A stretch of 64,000 nucleotides of DNA from Firmicutes bacterium CAG:24053_14 (lineage in GTDB: Bacteria > Bacillota > Clostridia > Oscillospirales > Oscillospiraceae): assembly GCA_001916715.1 (NCBI GenBank), contig MNSZ01000051.1:38715-102714 (forward strand), written 5' to 3'. Each line of letters begins with the position of its first letter. Within the stretch, counting starts at the first letter, position 1. Below the pieces are notes generated by a model. That model was not told the DNA's origin. It saw only the letters and a list, made by a program, of their open reading frames with translations, and ran no database searches. Of this stretch, positions 42,112 to 51,152 are shown piece by piece. The position numbers were made by a program, and so were the translations under genes.

Positions 42112-44293
42112 CGGAACGGTTGCCGCCGTTATATTCAGAAACGACGAAAACGGCTACGGCGTTGTGAAGCTCGAGCTTGATAACGGCGAGACGACCACGG
42201 CGGTCGGCTGCCTGCCGTATGTCGCCCCGGGCGAAATGATATCGGCAGAAGGCTCATGGATGACCCATGCGCAGCACGGCAGGCAGTTCAAGATCGAGCA
42301 GTGCAGCCGCATGCTGCCGACCTCGGCCGAGGCGATCTACGAGTACCTTGCCGGCGGCACCGTGCGCGGCGTCGGGCCGGCAACGGCGGCGATGATAGTT
42401 GACCGCTTCGGCGACAAGGCGCTGGACGTTCTGGAGATGCAGCCGGATAAGCTTGCCGAAATTAAGGGCATAAGTGCATCCAAGGCAAAGGACATAAGCG
42501 CAGGCTTCAAAAAGCAGGCCGGCGTGCGAAGACTTACCGAGTTTTTGTGCTCCTACGGTATCCAGCCGATATTCGCCCTGCGCATGTTCAAATTTTACGG
42601 TAATTCCGCAATAGAGGTCGTTCACGAAAATCCGTATATACTCGCATCGTCACACATCGGTGCGAGCTTTGCCGAGGCAGACTCCCTGGCGCTCGCCCTC
42701 GGCCTTGACGGCGACAGCTTAAACCGCGTATGCGCCGCCGTTGTTTTTGAGCTTGTGCATAACTCCGGAAACGGGCATTGCTTTGTTCCGCGCGGAAAGC
42801 TCACGGCGGCAACCTCGCAGCTGATAGGCGTGGCGCAGGAGCTTGCCGAGGATGCGGTGGATAGGCTCTGCGAGACCGGCGAGATAGTCTGCTGCACCGT
42901 CGCAGGGCTTGACGCCTGCTATCTTTCGCACCTTTACGAGGCCGAGACTTATACCGCCGACAGGATCAAAGCCATGTGCCGCGCAAAGGACGGCGGCAGG
43001 GTGAACATTGACGCGCTTATCGACCGCCTTGAAACGGCAAACGGCATTAAATATGCCCCCATGCAGCGCGAGGCGATAGCTCTGGCGGCCAAAAACCGCA
43101 TGCTTGTCATAACCGGCGGACCCGGTACGGGAAAAACGACCATACTCAAAGCCGTGCTTGCCATGTACGACGAGCTTGAGCTTGAAACATACCTTGCTGC
43201 CCCCACCGGGCGCGCGGCAAAGCGCATGAGTGAGCTGTGCGGCATGGAGGCCTCCACCATCCACCGCATGCTCGGCGCGAAAATGTCCGAGGACGGCGAG
43301 ACGGTCGTTTTCGGCAAGGACGAGGAGGATAAGCTCGCGTGCGACGCGCTTATCATTGACGAGTGCTCGATGGTTGACATAACGCTCATGCACGCCATAC
43401 TCAAGGCACTAAAATCCGATTGCCGCATACTTCTTGTGGGCGACGCGGATCAGCTCCCGTCGGTCGGCCCCGGCAACGTTTTTTCGGATATCATCCGCAG
43501 CGGCGTTGTTCCGACCGTGCGCCTGACGGAAATTTTCCGCCAGAAGGCCGACAGCCGCATTGTGCGCAACGCGCACATGATAAACAGGGGAGAGCACCCC
43601 GACTTCAACGAAAACAGCGGAGATTTCTTCCGGCTCAGACGCATGCAGGGCGGCTCCTGCGTTGAAACGATAGTGGAGCTGTGCAAACGCCGCCTGCCGG
43701 AGAATATGAAGATACCCTCCAATCAGATCCAGGTGCTTTCGCCCAGCCGCAAGGGTGAAACGGGAACTGCAAACCTCAATAAATGCCTCCAGGCGGCGCT
43801 CAATCCGCCCAATGAGAGCAAAAAGGAAAAGCTTTTCGGCGAGACAGTGTTCCGCACCGGCGACAGGGTCATTCAGATAAAAAACAACTACGATATCGTG
43901 TGGAAGGACAAGCTCGGCAAAAGCGGCATGGGCGTGTACAACGGCGATATCGGAACGATCGTTGAGATCGACACGGCCTCGGAATATCTCAAGGTCGATT
44001 ACGAGGACAAGGTCGCCCTTTACGGCTTTGAGATGCTAAACGAGCTTGAGCACGCATGGGCGCTTACGGTGCATAAGTCGCAGGGCAGCGAATACCGCGC
44101 CGTGATACTTTCGCTCAACCCCGTTGCCCAGATGCTGCTTACGCGCGGTGTGCTCTACACGGCGGTCACGCGCGCAAAGGAGCTGCTCATAATGGTCGGC
44201 GATGACAGCGTTGCCCACAGAATGATAGACAATCACAAGCAGTCGCGCAGATACAGTGCGCTGAGGATCAGACTTGCCGATGAAAATACTTGA
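42083..44293 (+). CDS. recD2: ATP-dependent RecD2-type DNA helicase
   Basis: 736 aa from GTG 42083 (GAGG 6 nt upstream); ATG 42089 is the alternative. It has the RecD2 N-terminal extension (about 1-300, with helix-hairpin-helix AEIKGISASKAKDI) and SF1B motors: motif I GGPGTGKTT, II IIDECSMVD, III GDADQLPSVGPG, VI YTAVTRAKE. It is a 5'-3' helicase that aids replication-fork and repair processing in bacteria lacking RecBC. It overlaps comF. Confidence 0.93.
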   Translation: MTMQELSEINGTVAAVIFRNDENGYGVVKLELDNGETTTAVGCLPYVAPGEMISAEGSWMTHAQHGRQFKIEQCSRMLPTSAEAIYEYLAGGTVRGVGPATAAMIVDRFGDKALDVLEMQPDKLAEIKGISASKAKDISAGFKKQAGVRRLTEFLCSYGIQPIFALRMFKFYGNSAIEVVHENPYILASSHIGASFAEADSLALALGLDGDSLNRVCAAVVFELVHNSGNGHCFVPRGKLTAATSQLIGVAQELAEDAVDRLCETGEIVCCTVAGLDACYLSHLYEAETYTADRIKAMCRAKDGGRVNIDALIDRLETANGIKYAPMQREAIALAAKNRMLVITGGPGTGKTTILKAVLAMYDELELETYLAAPTGRAAKRMSELCGMEASTIHRMLGAKMSEDGETVVFGKDEEDKLACDALIIDECSMVDITLMHAILKALKSDCRILLVGDADQLPSVGPGNVFSDIIRSGVVPTVRLTEIFRQKADSRIVRNAHMINRGEHPDFNENSGDFFRLRRMQGGSCVETIVELCKRRLPENMKIPSNQIQVLSPSRKGETGTANLNKCLQAALNPPNESKKEKLFGETVFRTGDRVIQIKNNYDIVWKDKLGKSGMGVYNGDIGTIVEIDTASEYLKVDYEDKVALYGFEMLNELEHAWALTVHKSQGSEYRAVILSLNPVAQMLLTRGVLYTAVTRAKELLIMVGDDSVAHRMIDNHKQSRRYSALRIRLADENT

Positions 44294-44933
44294 TCTGATC
44301 ACCCATCTGCTGTATCCGTGGAAATGTGTTTTCTGCGAAAGCGTCCTGAAGGACACGGACATATGTCACGAATGCGAGAAAAAGCTGCCGTATACGGTGG
44401 GCGACAGTGCGGAGCAGAAGTTCCCGTTTATAGATAAATGCGTCTCGCCGCTTTATTATAAGGATAAAGTGCGCACCTCCGTTCACCGCTACAAATTCGG
44501 CGGCTGCTCGGCCTACAGCCGGCGTTACGGGATCCTTATGTCCGATTGCGTCGAAAATAATCTTGATTGCCGCAGTGTTGATGTGATATCATGGATACCG
44601 CTGAGCAAAAAGCGCCTGCGCCAAAGAGGCTACGATCAGGCGCGGCTCATTGCCGAGGAGATATCGTCAAAAACGGGGCTGCCATGCCGTCAGCTGCTGC
44701 AAAAGGTGAAAAACAACGGTGCGCAGTCGCTCACGCGCGACGCAAAGCAGCGCCGTGAAAACGTCGCCGGAGTGTACGCTCTGTGTGGGCAGACGGATGT
44801 TTCCGGCCTGCGCATCCTGCTCGTTGACGATGTTGTGACCACCGGTGCAACAATGAGCGAGGCAGCAAGGATCCTGCGCAAGGCAGGCGCAAAAGCGGTT
44901 TATGGCGCTGCTCTTGCGCGGCATGAAGATTAG
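44280..44933 (+). CDS. comF: ComF-family amidophosphoribosyltransferase-like protein
   Basis: 217 aa from ATG 44280, overlapping recD2 by 14 bp. Zinc finger at the N-terminus (CVFCESVLKDTDICHEC), and a PRPP-binding loop LLVDDVVTTGAT (about 178-190). ComF takes part in DNA uptake in naturally competent species, possibly handling single strands with ComFA, which is not here. In species without competence its role is unclear. Confidence 0.9.
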   Translation: MKILDLITHLLYPWKCVFCESVLKDTDICHECEKKLPYTVGDSAEQKFPFIDKCVSPLYYKDKVRTSVHRYKFGGCSAYSRRYGILMSDCVENNLDCRSVDVISWIPLSKKRLRQRGYDQARLIAEEISSKTGLPCRQLLQKVKNNGAQSLTRDAKQRRENVAGVYALCGQTDVSGLRILLVDDVVTTGATMSEAARILRKAGAKAVYGAALARHED

Positions 44934-44999
44934 CATAATTGGATAGAATTATAGAAAAACTCAGCCGCGAGGCACTTTCGCGGCGGATCGGAGCATTTT

Positions 45000-46034
45000 A
45001 TGGTCATATACGAAAGAGATATAGCAGTTGATATGGGAACATCGAACACACTTGTTTTCTCGCAGGGCAAGGGACTTGTTCTGCGCGAGCCTACGGTCGT
45101 TGCGGTCGATAAGGTAAAGGACAAAATGCTCAAGATAGGCGAGGAGGCGAAAAAAACGCTTGGCCGCACCCCGGCAAACGTTATCGCCATCCACCCGATA
45201 AGAGCGGGCGTTATCTCCGATTACGATATGTCCGCGCTCATGCTGCGTGAGCTTGTCAGCAGAATAACCTCGTTCAGCCTGTTCAAGCCGAGGATACTCA
45301 TGTGCGTTCCCAGCAGCATAACCGGCGTTGAAGAGCGCGCGGTGATCGATGCTGCGATCGAGGCCGGTGCGCGCAGAGTGTATCTTGTCGAGACCGCTGT
45401 TGCGACGGCTATCGGCGCCGGCGTTGACATCAAAAAGCCCGACGGACACATGGTCGTGGATATCGGCGGCGGCACGACCGAGATCGCGGTCGTCTCCATG
45501 GGCGGCGTTGCCGAGTGCGAGTCCATAAAAACCGCGGGCAGCACCTTTGACGAGGCGATAATCCGCTATATCAAGAAAAAGCACAATATGCTCATCGGCG
45601 CAATGACCGCCGAAGATGTGAAGATAAACATCGGCGGCGTGTATCCGCGCTCGGATGCGCTCGAGAGCATGGAGGTCAAGGGTCGCGATCTTATCAAGGG
45701 CCTGCCCAAAACAGTCAGCGTCACTGCTGAGGAGCTTGTCGATGTTCTGCGCGAGCCTGCGCGACTGATCCTCGAAAATGTCCACGCCGTGCTTGAGCGC
45801 ACGCCGCCCGAGCTTATCGGCGATCTCGGCGTAAACGGCATGATCCTCTCCGGCGGCGGCAGCCTGCTGTACGGCATCGACCGCATGATAGAGGACAGCA
45901 CGCATATAAGAACCATGATCGTTGACGATCCTCTCGCCTGCGCCGCCCACGGCGCCGGAAAGCTGCTCACAAAGCTCGACTCCATGCAGGACGGTATGAT
46001 GAACTTCCTGCGCAACCGCGAAATGAGGAATTGA
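45000..46034 (+). CDS. mreB: Rod shape-determining actin homologue MreB/Mbl
   Basis: 344 aa. Phosphate-1 motif DMGTSNTLVF, connect motif EPTVVAVDK, phosphate-2 VVDIGGGTTEIAVV, adenosine motif ILSGGGSLLYG. It polymerises under the membrane to guide wall synthesis. No mreC, mreD or rodA follows: the gene is isolated between comF and a terminator, which is common for mbl-type paralogues. Confidence 0.93.
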   Translation: MVIYERDIAVDMGTSNTLVFSQGKGLVLREPTVVAVDKVKDKMLKIGEEAKKTLGRTPANVIAIHPIRAGVISDYDMSALMLRELVSRITSFSLFKPRILMCVPSSITGVEERAVIDAAIEAGARRVYLVETAVATAIGAGVDIKKPDGHMVVDIGGGTTEIAVVSMGGVAECESIKTAGSTFDEAIIRYIKKKHNMLIGAMTAEDVKINIGGVYPRSDALESMEVKGRDLIKGLPKTVSVTAEELVDVLREPARLILENVHAVLERTPPELIGDLGVNGMILSGGGSLLYGIDRMIEDSTHIRTMIVDDPLACAAHGAGKLLTKLDSMQDGMMNFLRNREMRN

Positions 46035-46050
46035 ATGTAGATATTTAATG

Positions 46051-46088
46051 CCCACGATTGTGCTATTAGTACAATCGTGGGCAAATTT
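46051..46088 (+). terminator. Rho-independent terminator
   Basis: GCCCACGATTGT pairs with ACAATCGTGGGC (ending 46082), then AAATTTTA. It ends mreB. Confidence 0.85.
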
Positions 46089-46193
46089 TATGTACTTTTA
46101 CTCTGCATAAATGACAAAGTGCACAAGAGATGGCGTAACTATTTATTAACTATGACTATTTAAGAGTTGCGTGATATGTGATATAATACTTTA

Positions 46194-46330
46194 CGGAAGA
46201 GGGCAATTGACGGTCGCATCCCACCCTGCCGGCGCGAAAGCGCCGCGCCGTGACCTTCAATTTGGGAGAATATGCCCCGCAAAATACACAATGCACCGCA
46301 CGGTTATCCCCCGTGCGGTGCAACTTTTTT
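46194..46330 (+). ncRNA. Candidate small RNA, copy 3 of 3
   Basis: -10 TATAAT (46182-46187) opens a roughly 137-nt non-coding stretch. It ends in GCACCGCACGG (46293-46303) pairing with CCGTGCGGTGC (46311-46321), then T-run. GGTC/GACC and GGCGC-GAAA-GCGCC can pair, and GAGGGCA can pair with TGCCCC near 46276, as in copy 1 although the bases between differ. The compensating changes favour a real RNA structure. Confidence 0.45.
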
Positions 46331-46348
46331 GCCATTTTTAACTCTCAA

Positions 46349-46534
46349 AACTATCAAAAAGTGTACTTTTTGATAGTAAACCTCTTGCATAAAAAACGAG
46401 TTTGAAAGTGCTAACGACTGGCAAAAATGCAAGTATTTTTAGACAAATAGATGGTAGAGTGTTGCATTTCTGTGAATACTCTGCTATCATGATATATAAT
46501 GACAGTATGTATCAAAAATCACAATTTTTATACA
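46349..46534. promoter_or_regulatory. Invertible promoter segment, ON orientation
   Basis: Left palindromic site 46349-46377 is identical to the one at 328 (arms AACTATCAAAAAGT and ACTTTTTGATAGT, centre GT). The right site (about 46507-46534) is recognisable but decayed. Between them the plus strand carries TTGCAT (46462-46467), 17-bp spacer, TATCAT (46485-46490), pointing to the SLH gene at 46570. A further TATAAT occurs at 46495-46500. The segment is the reverse complement of 357-488, about 80% identical. The decayed right site may have locked this copy ON. Confidence 0.72.
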
Positions 46535-46569
46535 TGCTTATGTAAAAATTGAAATTTTGGGAGGAAAAG

Positions 46570-48495
46570 ATGAAAAAACGAGTATTAAGTCTGCTGCTTG
46601 TGATGCTTATGGTCGTGAGTCTGGTGCCTATGAGCGCACTGGCGGCAACAAACGGACATACGGCAAATGAAGCCATAGGGTGGGTGCAATCACAAGTTGG
46701 CAAGGCGCTCGACTATGACGGAGTTTATGGCGCCCAGTGTGTAGACCTTATTAAATACTATTATGATTACCTCGGATGTGCCTCGTATGCAAGGGGCAAC
46801 GGCTCGGACTATGCAACAAATGCCCTGCCGAGTGGATGGACACGCCTTAAAGGCGCTCAACCCCGACTTGGCGACATTCTCGTATATACCGGAGGATACA
46901 ATAATTACGGTCATGTTGCGATATATGAATCCGATTATGTTTCCTACCATCAGAATTTTAACGGAAAGCAATATGTTGTACGAGCGACATGCAAGTATAA
47001 TGCCCTAAACAATCCGTATTGGGGAGTTATCAGACCGGACTTCGGAGGATCAGCGCCGGTATCGGCGGCGTCATGGGAAGGACCGAGCGCAACAAATATT
47101 ACGGAAAGCAACGCATATCTGTCCGGCAAGGTCAATTTCAGCCAGACAATGAACACGACACAGGTTGGTGTTCGGATATACGACAGCAGCAATACCCGCA
47201 TAGCATTAAAAGACGAATATGTCAATTACAATACTACATATGTGAATATATGGTATGATGTCACGGGAGAGCTTGGAATATATCTCAAATCCGGACAAAA
47301 CTATAAATTCCAGTTTTATACTATCTCGAACGGGAAAGAATACTGGTCTCCGATTATAAGCTTTGCTACGGCTCATACTCATAACTATGCAAGCAAGGTT
47401 GTGCAGCCGACATGCACAGCTCAGGGCTATACCATGCACACCTGCTCATGTGGAAACAGCTACAAAGACAGCTATGTCAATGCCCTTGGGCATAGCTATT
47501 CAGGCGGAGCATGCACACGCTGCGGCCAGAAAGACCCCAACTATACACAAACAAGCGGAGTCAGCTATGTGCTTTCCGACGGAGTCCTGACAGTGTCTGG
47601 ATCTGGTGAGTGTACAAATGCATGGATGAATAACTATAGTCCGAATAATGTCAAGAAAATAGTTATAGGCAGCGGAATAACGAGCATCGGCAGAGCGGCT
47701 TTTCAGGGCTGCGCTTATGTCAAATCGGTTGATATAGCAAACGGAGTAACAAAAATTTGCAGAGGCGCATTCACTCAGTGCTGGGCTCTTGAATCTGTAA
47801 TTATTCCGACCAGCGTTAATACGATAGAAATGACGGCTTTTGGTAATGCAATATCAGGGTCGACTATGAATGATGTCTATTATTGCGGCAGCGCTGCACA
47901 ATGGGGAAGAATAAGTATCGGCGAGCATAATGACAGCCTGTTAAAAGCCTCATTCCATTATAATTATGATCCGAATATGAGCTTCACCGACGTAGCGGCC
48001 GGCTCGTACTGCTATGACGCGGTGCAGTGGGCAGTCGCAAACGGCATAACCAAGGGAACCGATGCAACGCACTTCTCGCCGAACGCAGGCTGCACACGCG
48101 GCCAGGTCGTGACCTTCCTCTGGCGCGCAGCAGGTGAGCCGACAGTCGGCGGAAACGTCGGATTTGTTGACGTGGCGCCCGGCTCGTACTGCTACGAGGC
48201 CGTCAAATGGGCAGTCGCAAACGGCATAACCAATGGAACCGACGCAACGCACTTCTCGCCGAACGCGGCCTGCACTCGCGGCCAGGTGGTAACGTTCATG
48301 TATCGCGCCGAAGGTGAACCGGCAGTCGGCGGAAACGTCGGATTTGTTGACGTAGCGGCAGGTTCGTATTGCTACAACGCCGTGCAGTGGGCAGTCGCAA
48401 ACGGCATAACGAAAGGCACGGATGCAACGCACTTCTCACCGAACGCGACCTGCACTCGCGGCCAGGTCGTAACATTCCTGTACAGAGCACAGTAA
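46570..48495 (+). CDS. SLH-anchored secreted CHAP-domain peptidoglycan hydrolase
   Basis: 641 aa from ATG 46570 (GGGAGG upstream). The signal peptide is nearly identical to that of the gene at 551. The CHAP amidase/peptidase domain (about 29-160) has C57 in AQCVDLIKYY and H115 in YGHVAIYE. A beta-rich module (about 170-275), a CxxC module (CSCG, CTRCG), a BspA-like LRR segment (about 345-470) and three SLH domains (about 475-641) follow. CHAP enzymes cut peptidoglycan stems or cross-bridges. The promoter at 46462 is in the ON orientation. Confidence 0.87.
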   Translation: MKKRVLSLLLVMLMVVSLVPMSALAATNGHTANEAIGWVQSQVGKALDYDGVYGAQCVDLIKYYYDYLGCASYARGNGSDYATNALPSGWTRLKGAQPRLGDILVYTGGYNNYGHVAIYESDYVSYHQNFNGKQYVVRATCKYNALNNPYWGVIRPDFGGSAPVSAASWEGPSATNITESNAYLSGKVNFSQTMNTTQVGVRIYDSSNTRIALKDEYVNYNTTYVNIWYDVTGELGIYLKSGQNYKFQFYTISNGKEYWSPIISFATAHTHNYASKVVQPTCTAQGYTMHTCSCGNSYKDSYVNALGHSYSGGACTRCGQKDPNYTQTSGVSYVLSDGVLTVSGSGECTNAWMNNYSPNNVKKIVIGSGITSIGRAAFQGCAYVKSVDIANGVTKICRGAFTQCWALESVIIPTSVNTIEMTAFGNAISGSTMNDVYYCGSAAQWGRISIGEHNDSLLKASFHYNYDPNMSFTDVAAGSYCYDAVQWAVANGITKGTDATHFSPNAGCTRGQVVTFLWRAAGEPTVGGNVGFVDVAPGSYCYEAVKWAVANGITNGTDATHFSPNAACTRGQVVTFMYRAEGEPAVGGNVGFVDVAAGSYCYNAVQWAVANGITKGTDATHFSPNATCTRGQVVTFLYRAQ

Positions 48496-48500
48496 ATAAA

Positions 48501-48533
48501 AAATAGCACCCCTCGGGGTGCTATTTTTGACTT
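48501..48533. terminator. Bidirectional terminator between convergent genes
   Basis: AAATAGCACCCC pairs with GGGGTGCTATTT around TC, flanked by A-run and T-run. It serves the SLH gene and yebC. Confidence 0.9.
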
Positions 48534-48535
48534 TA

Positions 48536-49270
48536 TTACTCTTCCCAGTTGTGCCACACGTTCTGCACGTCGTCGTTATCCTCGAACATGTCGAGCATTT
48601 TCTGCATGTTCTTGATATCGTCCTCGTTGGTGAGCTTTATGTAGCCGTTCTGGGGCAGCATTTCGACCTGAGCAGACAGGAGCTTGTATCCGGCCGCGCT
48701 GATCTTCTCGGCAACGGGGGAAACATCGTCGGGAGCGGTGTAGACAACGAAGGTCTCGCCGTCGGGCTCAAAATCGTCAGCGCCCGCATCGAGAACTTCC
48801 ATCATCACTTCATCCTCGTCAAGATCTTCGTCCTCGTTGTCGATGACGATGACACCCTTCTTATCGAACGACCAGGAAACGCAGTTTGCAGCGCCCATGT
48901 TTCCGCCGTACTTATCGAAGTAGTGGCGGATCTCGCCCGCCGTGCGGTTGCGGTTATCGGTCATGGTCTCGACAATGACTGCAACGCCGGAGGGGCCGTA
49001 GCCTTCATAGACGATCTTCTCGTAGTTATCGGTGTTGCCGGCGCCCAGCGCCTTGTCGATCGTGCGCTTAATGTTATCGTTGGGCATGTTCGCGGCCTTT
49101 GCCTTGGTTATTACCGCGGCCAGACGCGAGTTGTTGTTGGGATCGCCGCTGCCGCCCTCTTTAACGGCAACGATCATTTCACGGGCGATCTTTGTGAAAG
49201 CCTGCGCACGCTTTGCGTCGGCTGCGCCCTTAGTTTTCTGTATATTATGCCATTTGGAATGTCCGGACAT
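48536..49270 (-). CDS. yebC: YebC/PmpR-family protein
   Basis: 244 aa with the family signature MSGHSKWHNIQKTKGAADAK at the N-terminus and acidic middle and C-terminal domains. Long described as a transcription factor; members also act as translation factors that relieve ribosome stalling at proline stretches. It is a single gene. Confidence 0.95.
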   Translation of the reverse strand: MSGHSKWHNIQKTKGAADAKRAQAFTKIAREMIVAVKEGGSGDPNNNSRLAAVITKAKAANMPNDNIKRTIDKALGAGNTDNYEKIVYEGYGPSGVAVIVETMTDNRNRTAGEIRHYFDKYGGNMGAANCVSWSFDKKGVIVIDNEDEDLDEDEVMMEVLDAGADDFEPDGETFVVYTAPDDVSPVAEKISAAGYKLLSAQVEMLPQNGYIKLTNEDDIKNMQKMLDMFEDNDDVQNVWHNWEE

Positions 49271-49351
49271 ATAAAACAGCTCCTCTAATAGTATTATTGC
49301 GAATTAACGGCAATTATTTTACCACAATTTCTTGCCCATTACAAGGGCAAA

Positions 49352-50581
49352 TTACCTGATTTCGCGGCACTCAAGGTAGTAGCGCTTATCGTTGCCGTGG
49401 CCGATGGAAAAGCTTTTCTTCGGGAACGGGCCGCTTTTCATGACGGATGAAAACAGCTCCGATTTTTCCATGCGCGGCAAGAGAATGCCGGCGCAGCCGA
49501 AGCGCTGCGACATTTCAACGCACTCGCAGTCGCCGTGGATATAGTCGATATATCCGCCGTGGCGCTCGGTGAATGCCTTGCAGAAGTCCTCGCATTTTCC
49601 GATAAGCTCGCCGATCGTAAGCCCCGATATATTAAGCCGCTCGATGCCCTCGCCGGTGACAAGATCAATGCTCCGGCCTTCGCCGATATTATCGGCGAAA
49701 AAGGCCTTGGCCTCGGCAAAAAAGGTCTCCGGCTCCGTGTCGAACACGACCTTGTGTATAGGCTCAAAGGTAATTGCCGCATCGTGGATGTTAACAAGCT
49801 CGGCAAGCGCATAGCGCGCAGGTGCGGTTTCGTATTCCGACTCCGGCAGAGTTTTTTTGACCTTTTCCCAGTGCCGCTTTGCGGCGGCAAGACTGTGATT
49901 TCCGTCGCCCATGGCAAAGATTATCGCGTTATCCGCCGAGCCGTACTTGCGCTGCAAAACGGCTTCGTCGCCGAGCTTTTCGGCAGCCTTTGCAAGCTTT
50001 TCGGTGTCGGCTACGAGCCAGCCGGTGATGCTGCCGCCGTCCTGCATCAGCTCAAAGTCATAGACCTTTTCGCCTTTCGTGACGGAGGAGAAAACGATGT
50101 TATCCGCATCATCCATGAATATCATGATGTGCGGCATCTCAAGCGGCGCGTTGCGGCGGATACGGATGCGCGGCGGCAGCCTGTCCTCAACGGTGTGCTC
50201 GGTAGCGCGTATCGGGCTGTGCGTACCCTCGGCCCAGTCATAGGCCTCAAGATCGAACATGCCCATTATGCCGCGGCGCACCGCACCGTTTTTTAGCGTG
50301 CGCTCAAGGTAAATATAGCTGTCGCGGTATGTTTTGAAAACGCCCTCGTCGATATAGCACTGCATCGTTGCGTTTATCTTAACGCTTTCGGCTTCGGGGT
50401 CTTTTAAGCCAAGCTCGGCCTCGGGCAGCATCATATGAAGCGTTGACGGAGCATCGCCGACTATGCTGCGCACCTGCTGCCAGTATTCCGGCTCGGAGGT
50501 GAACTGATCGCAGGCGACGACGCTCCAGCGATGCATGTCACAGCTCGGCAGCATTATATCCGCCGGTTTGAATATCTTCAT
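49352..50581 (-). CDS. DUF1015-family protein
   Basis: 409 aa. Matches the DUF1015 pattern: SVVACDQFTSEPEYWQQV near residue 22, GMFDLEAYDW, FAMGDGNHSLAAAK (the likely active or ligand site), and a C-terminal region MEKSELF. Function is uncharacterised. It follows the NUDIX and glpK genes on the same strand with a gap of 1 nt, so it belongs to that operon. Confidence 0.85.
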   Translation of the reverse strand: MKIFKPADIMLPSCDMHRWSVVACDQFTSEPEYWQQVRSIVGDAPSTLHMMLPEAELGLKDPEAESVKINATMQCYIDEGVFKTYRDSYIYLERTLKNGAVRRGIMGMFDLEAYDWAEGTHSPIRATEHTVEDRLPPRIRIRRNAPLEMPHIMIFMDDADNIVFSSVTKGEKVYDFELMQDGGSITGWLVADTEKLAKAAEKLGDEAVLQRKYGSADNAIIFAMGDGNHSLAAAKRHWEKVKKTLPESEYETAPARYALAELVNIHDAAITFEPIHKVVFDTEPETFFAEAKAFFADNIGEGRSIDLVTGEGIERLNISGLTIGELIGKCEDFCKAFTERHGGYIDYIHGDCECVEMSQRFGCAGILLPRMEKSELFSSVMKSGPFPKKSFSIGHGNDKRYYLECREIR

Positions 50582-50582
50582 A

Positions 50583-51152
50583 TCACAGCACCTCCAGTGC
50601 GATCTGCGTCCATGTTTCCATACTGTCGTAATTATCTTTCAGCTCGGCCTTGGTCATCCACAGACCCTCGAGCTTTTCGGTCTCCTTGACGGAGACCTCG
50701 CCCTCGACGGGGAGGGTAAAGCATGCGCCGAGGTGAACGCTGCCGACGGCGTTCGAGTCGTCGTTTATAAATCCGCAGGGGCTAAGCTCGCCGTGCTTGT
50801 CAAGCTCGACCTCCTCGTGAATCTCGCGCCAAAGACCACGCATGAGAAGATCGCCCTGCTCGTCAACGGGGTTTATATGTCCGCCGATGCCGATAGAAAT
50901 TTTGCCGTGCAGGCGCGCCTCTCCGCCCTTGTTGAGCCTGCGCGTGACGAAAACTTCATCGCCGCGGCGCAGTATAACGTAGGGGATTATCTGCTTATAG
51001 TCCGGACGCTGCTCGGCCTCGGGACGCGGCATGAACTCATGCTCGGCTTTTATGATCTCAAAGAGCTCATTGGGGTGATCGGTTATAAGGCCGTTTCTGC
51101 CGGATATGTATTGTTCGATTTTTTTGCGCTCTACAACTAATACCTGTTCCAT
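50583..51152 (-). CDS. NUDIX hydrolase
   Basis: 189 aa from ATG 51152, which overlaps the glpK stop by 1 nt (TAATG). The NUDIX box is present (GHINPVDEQGDLLMRGLWRE then IHEEVEL). Such enzymes cleave X-linked nucleoside diphosphates. Substrate not predictable. Co-transcribed with glpK and DUF1015. Confidence 0.87.
   Translation of the reverse strand: MEQVLVVERKKIEQYISGRNGLITDHPNELFEIIKAEHEFMPRPEAEQRPDYKQIIPYVILRRGDEVFVTRRLNKGGEARLHGKISIGIGGHINPVDEQGDLLMRGLWREIHEEVELDKHGELSPCGFINDDSNAVGSVHLGACFTLPVEGEVSVKETEKLEGLWMTKAELKDNYDSMETWTQIALEVL

Noticed and set aside
44961..46055. 364-aa minus-strand frame
   Set aside because: Shadow of mreB.
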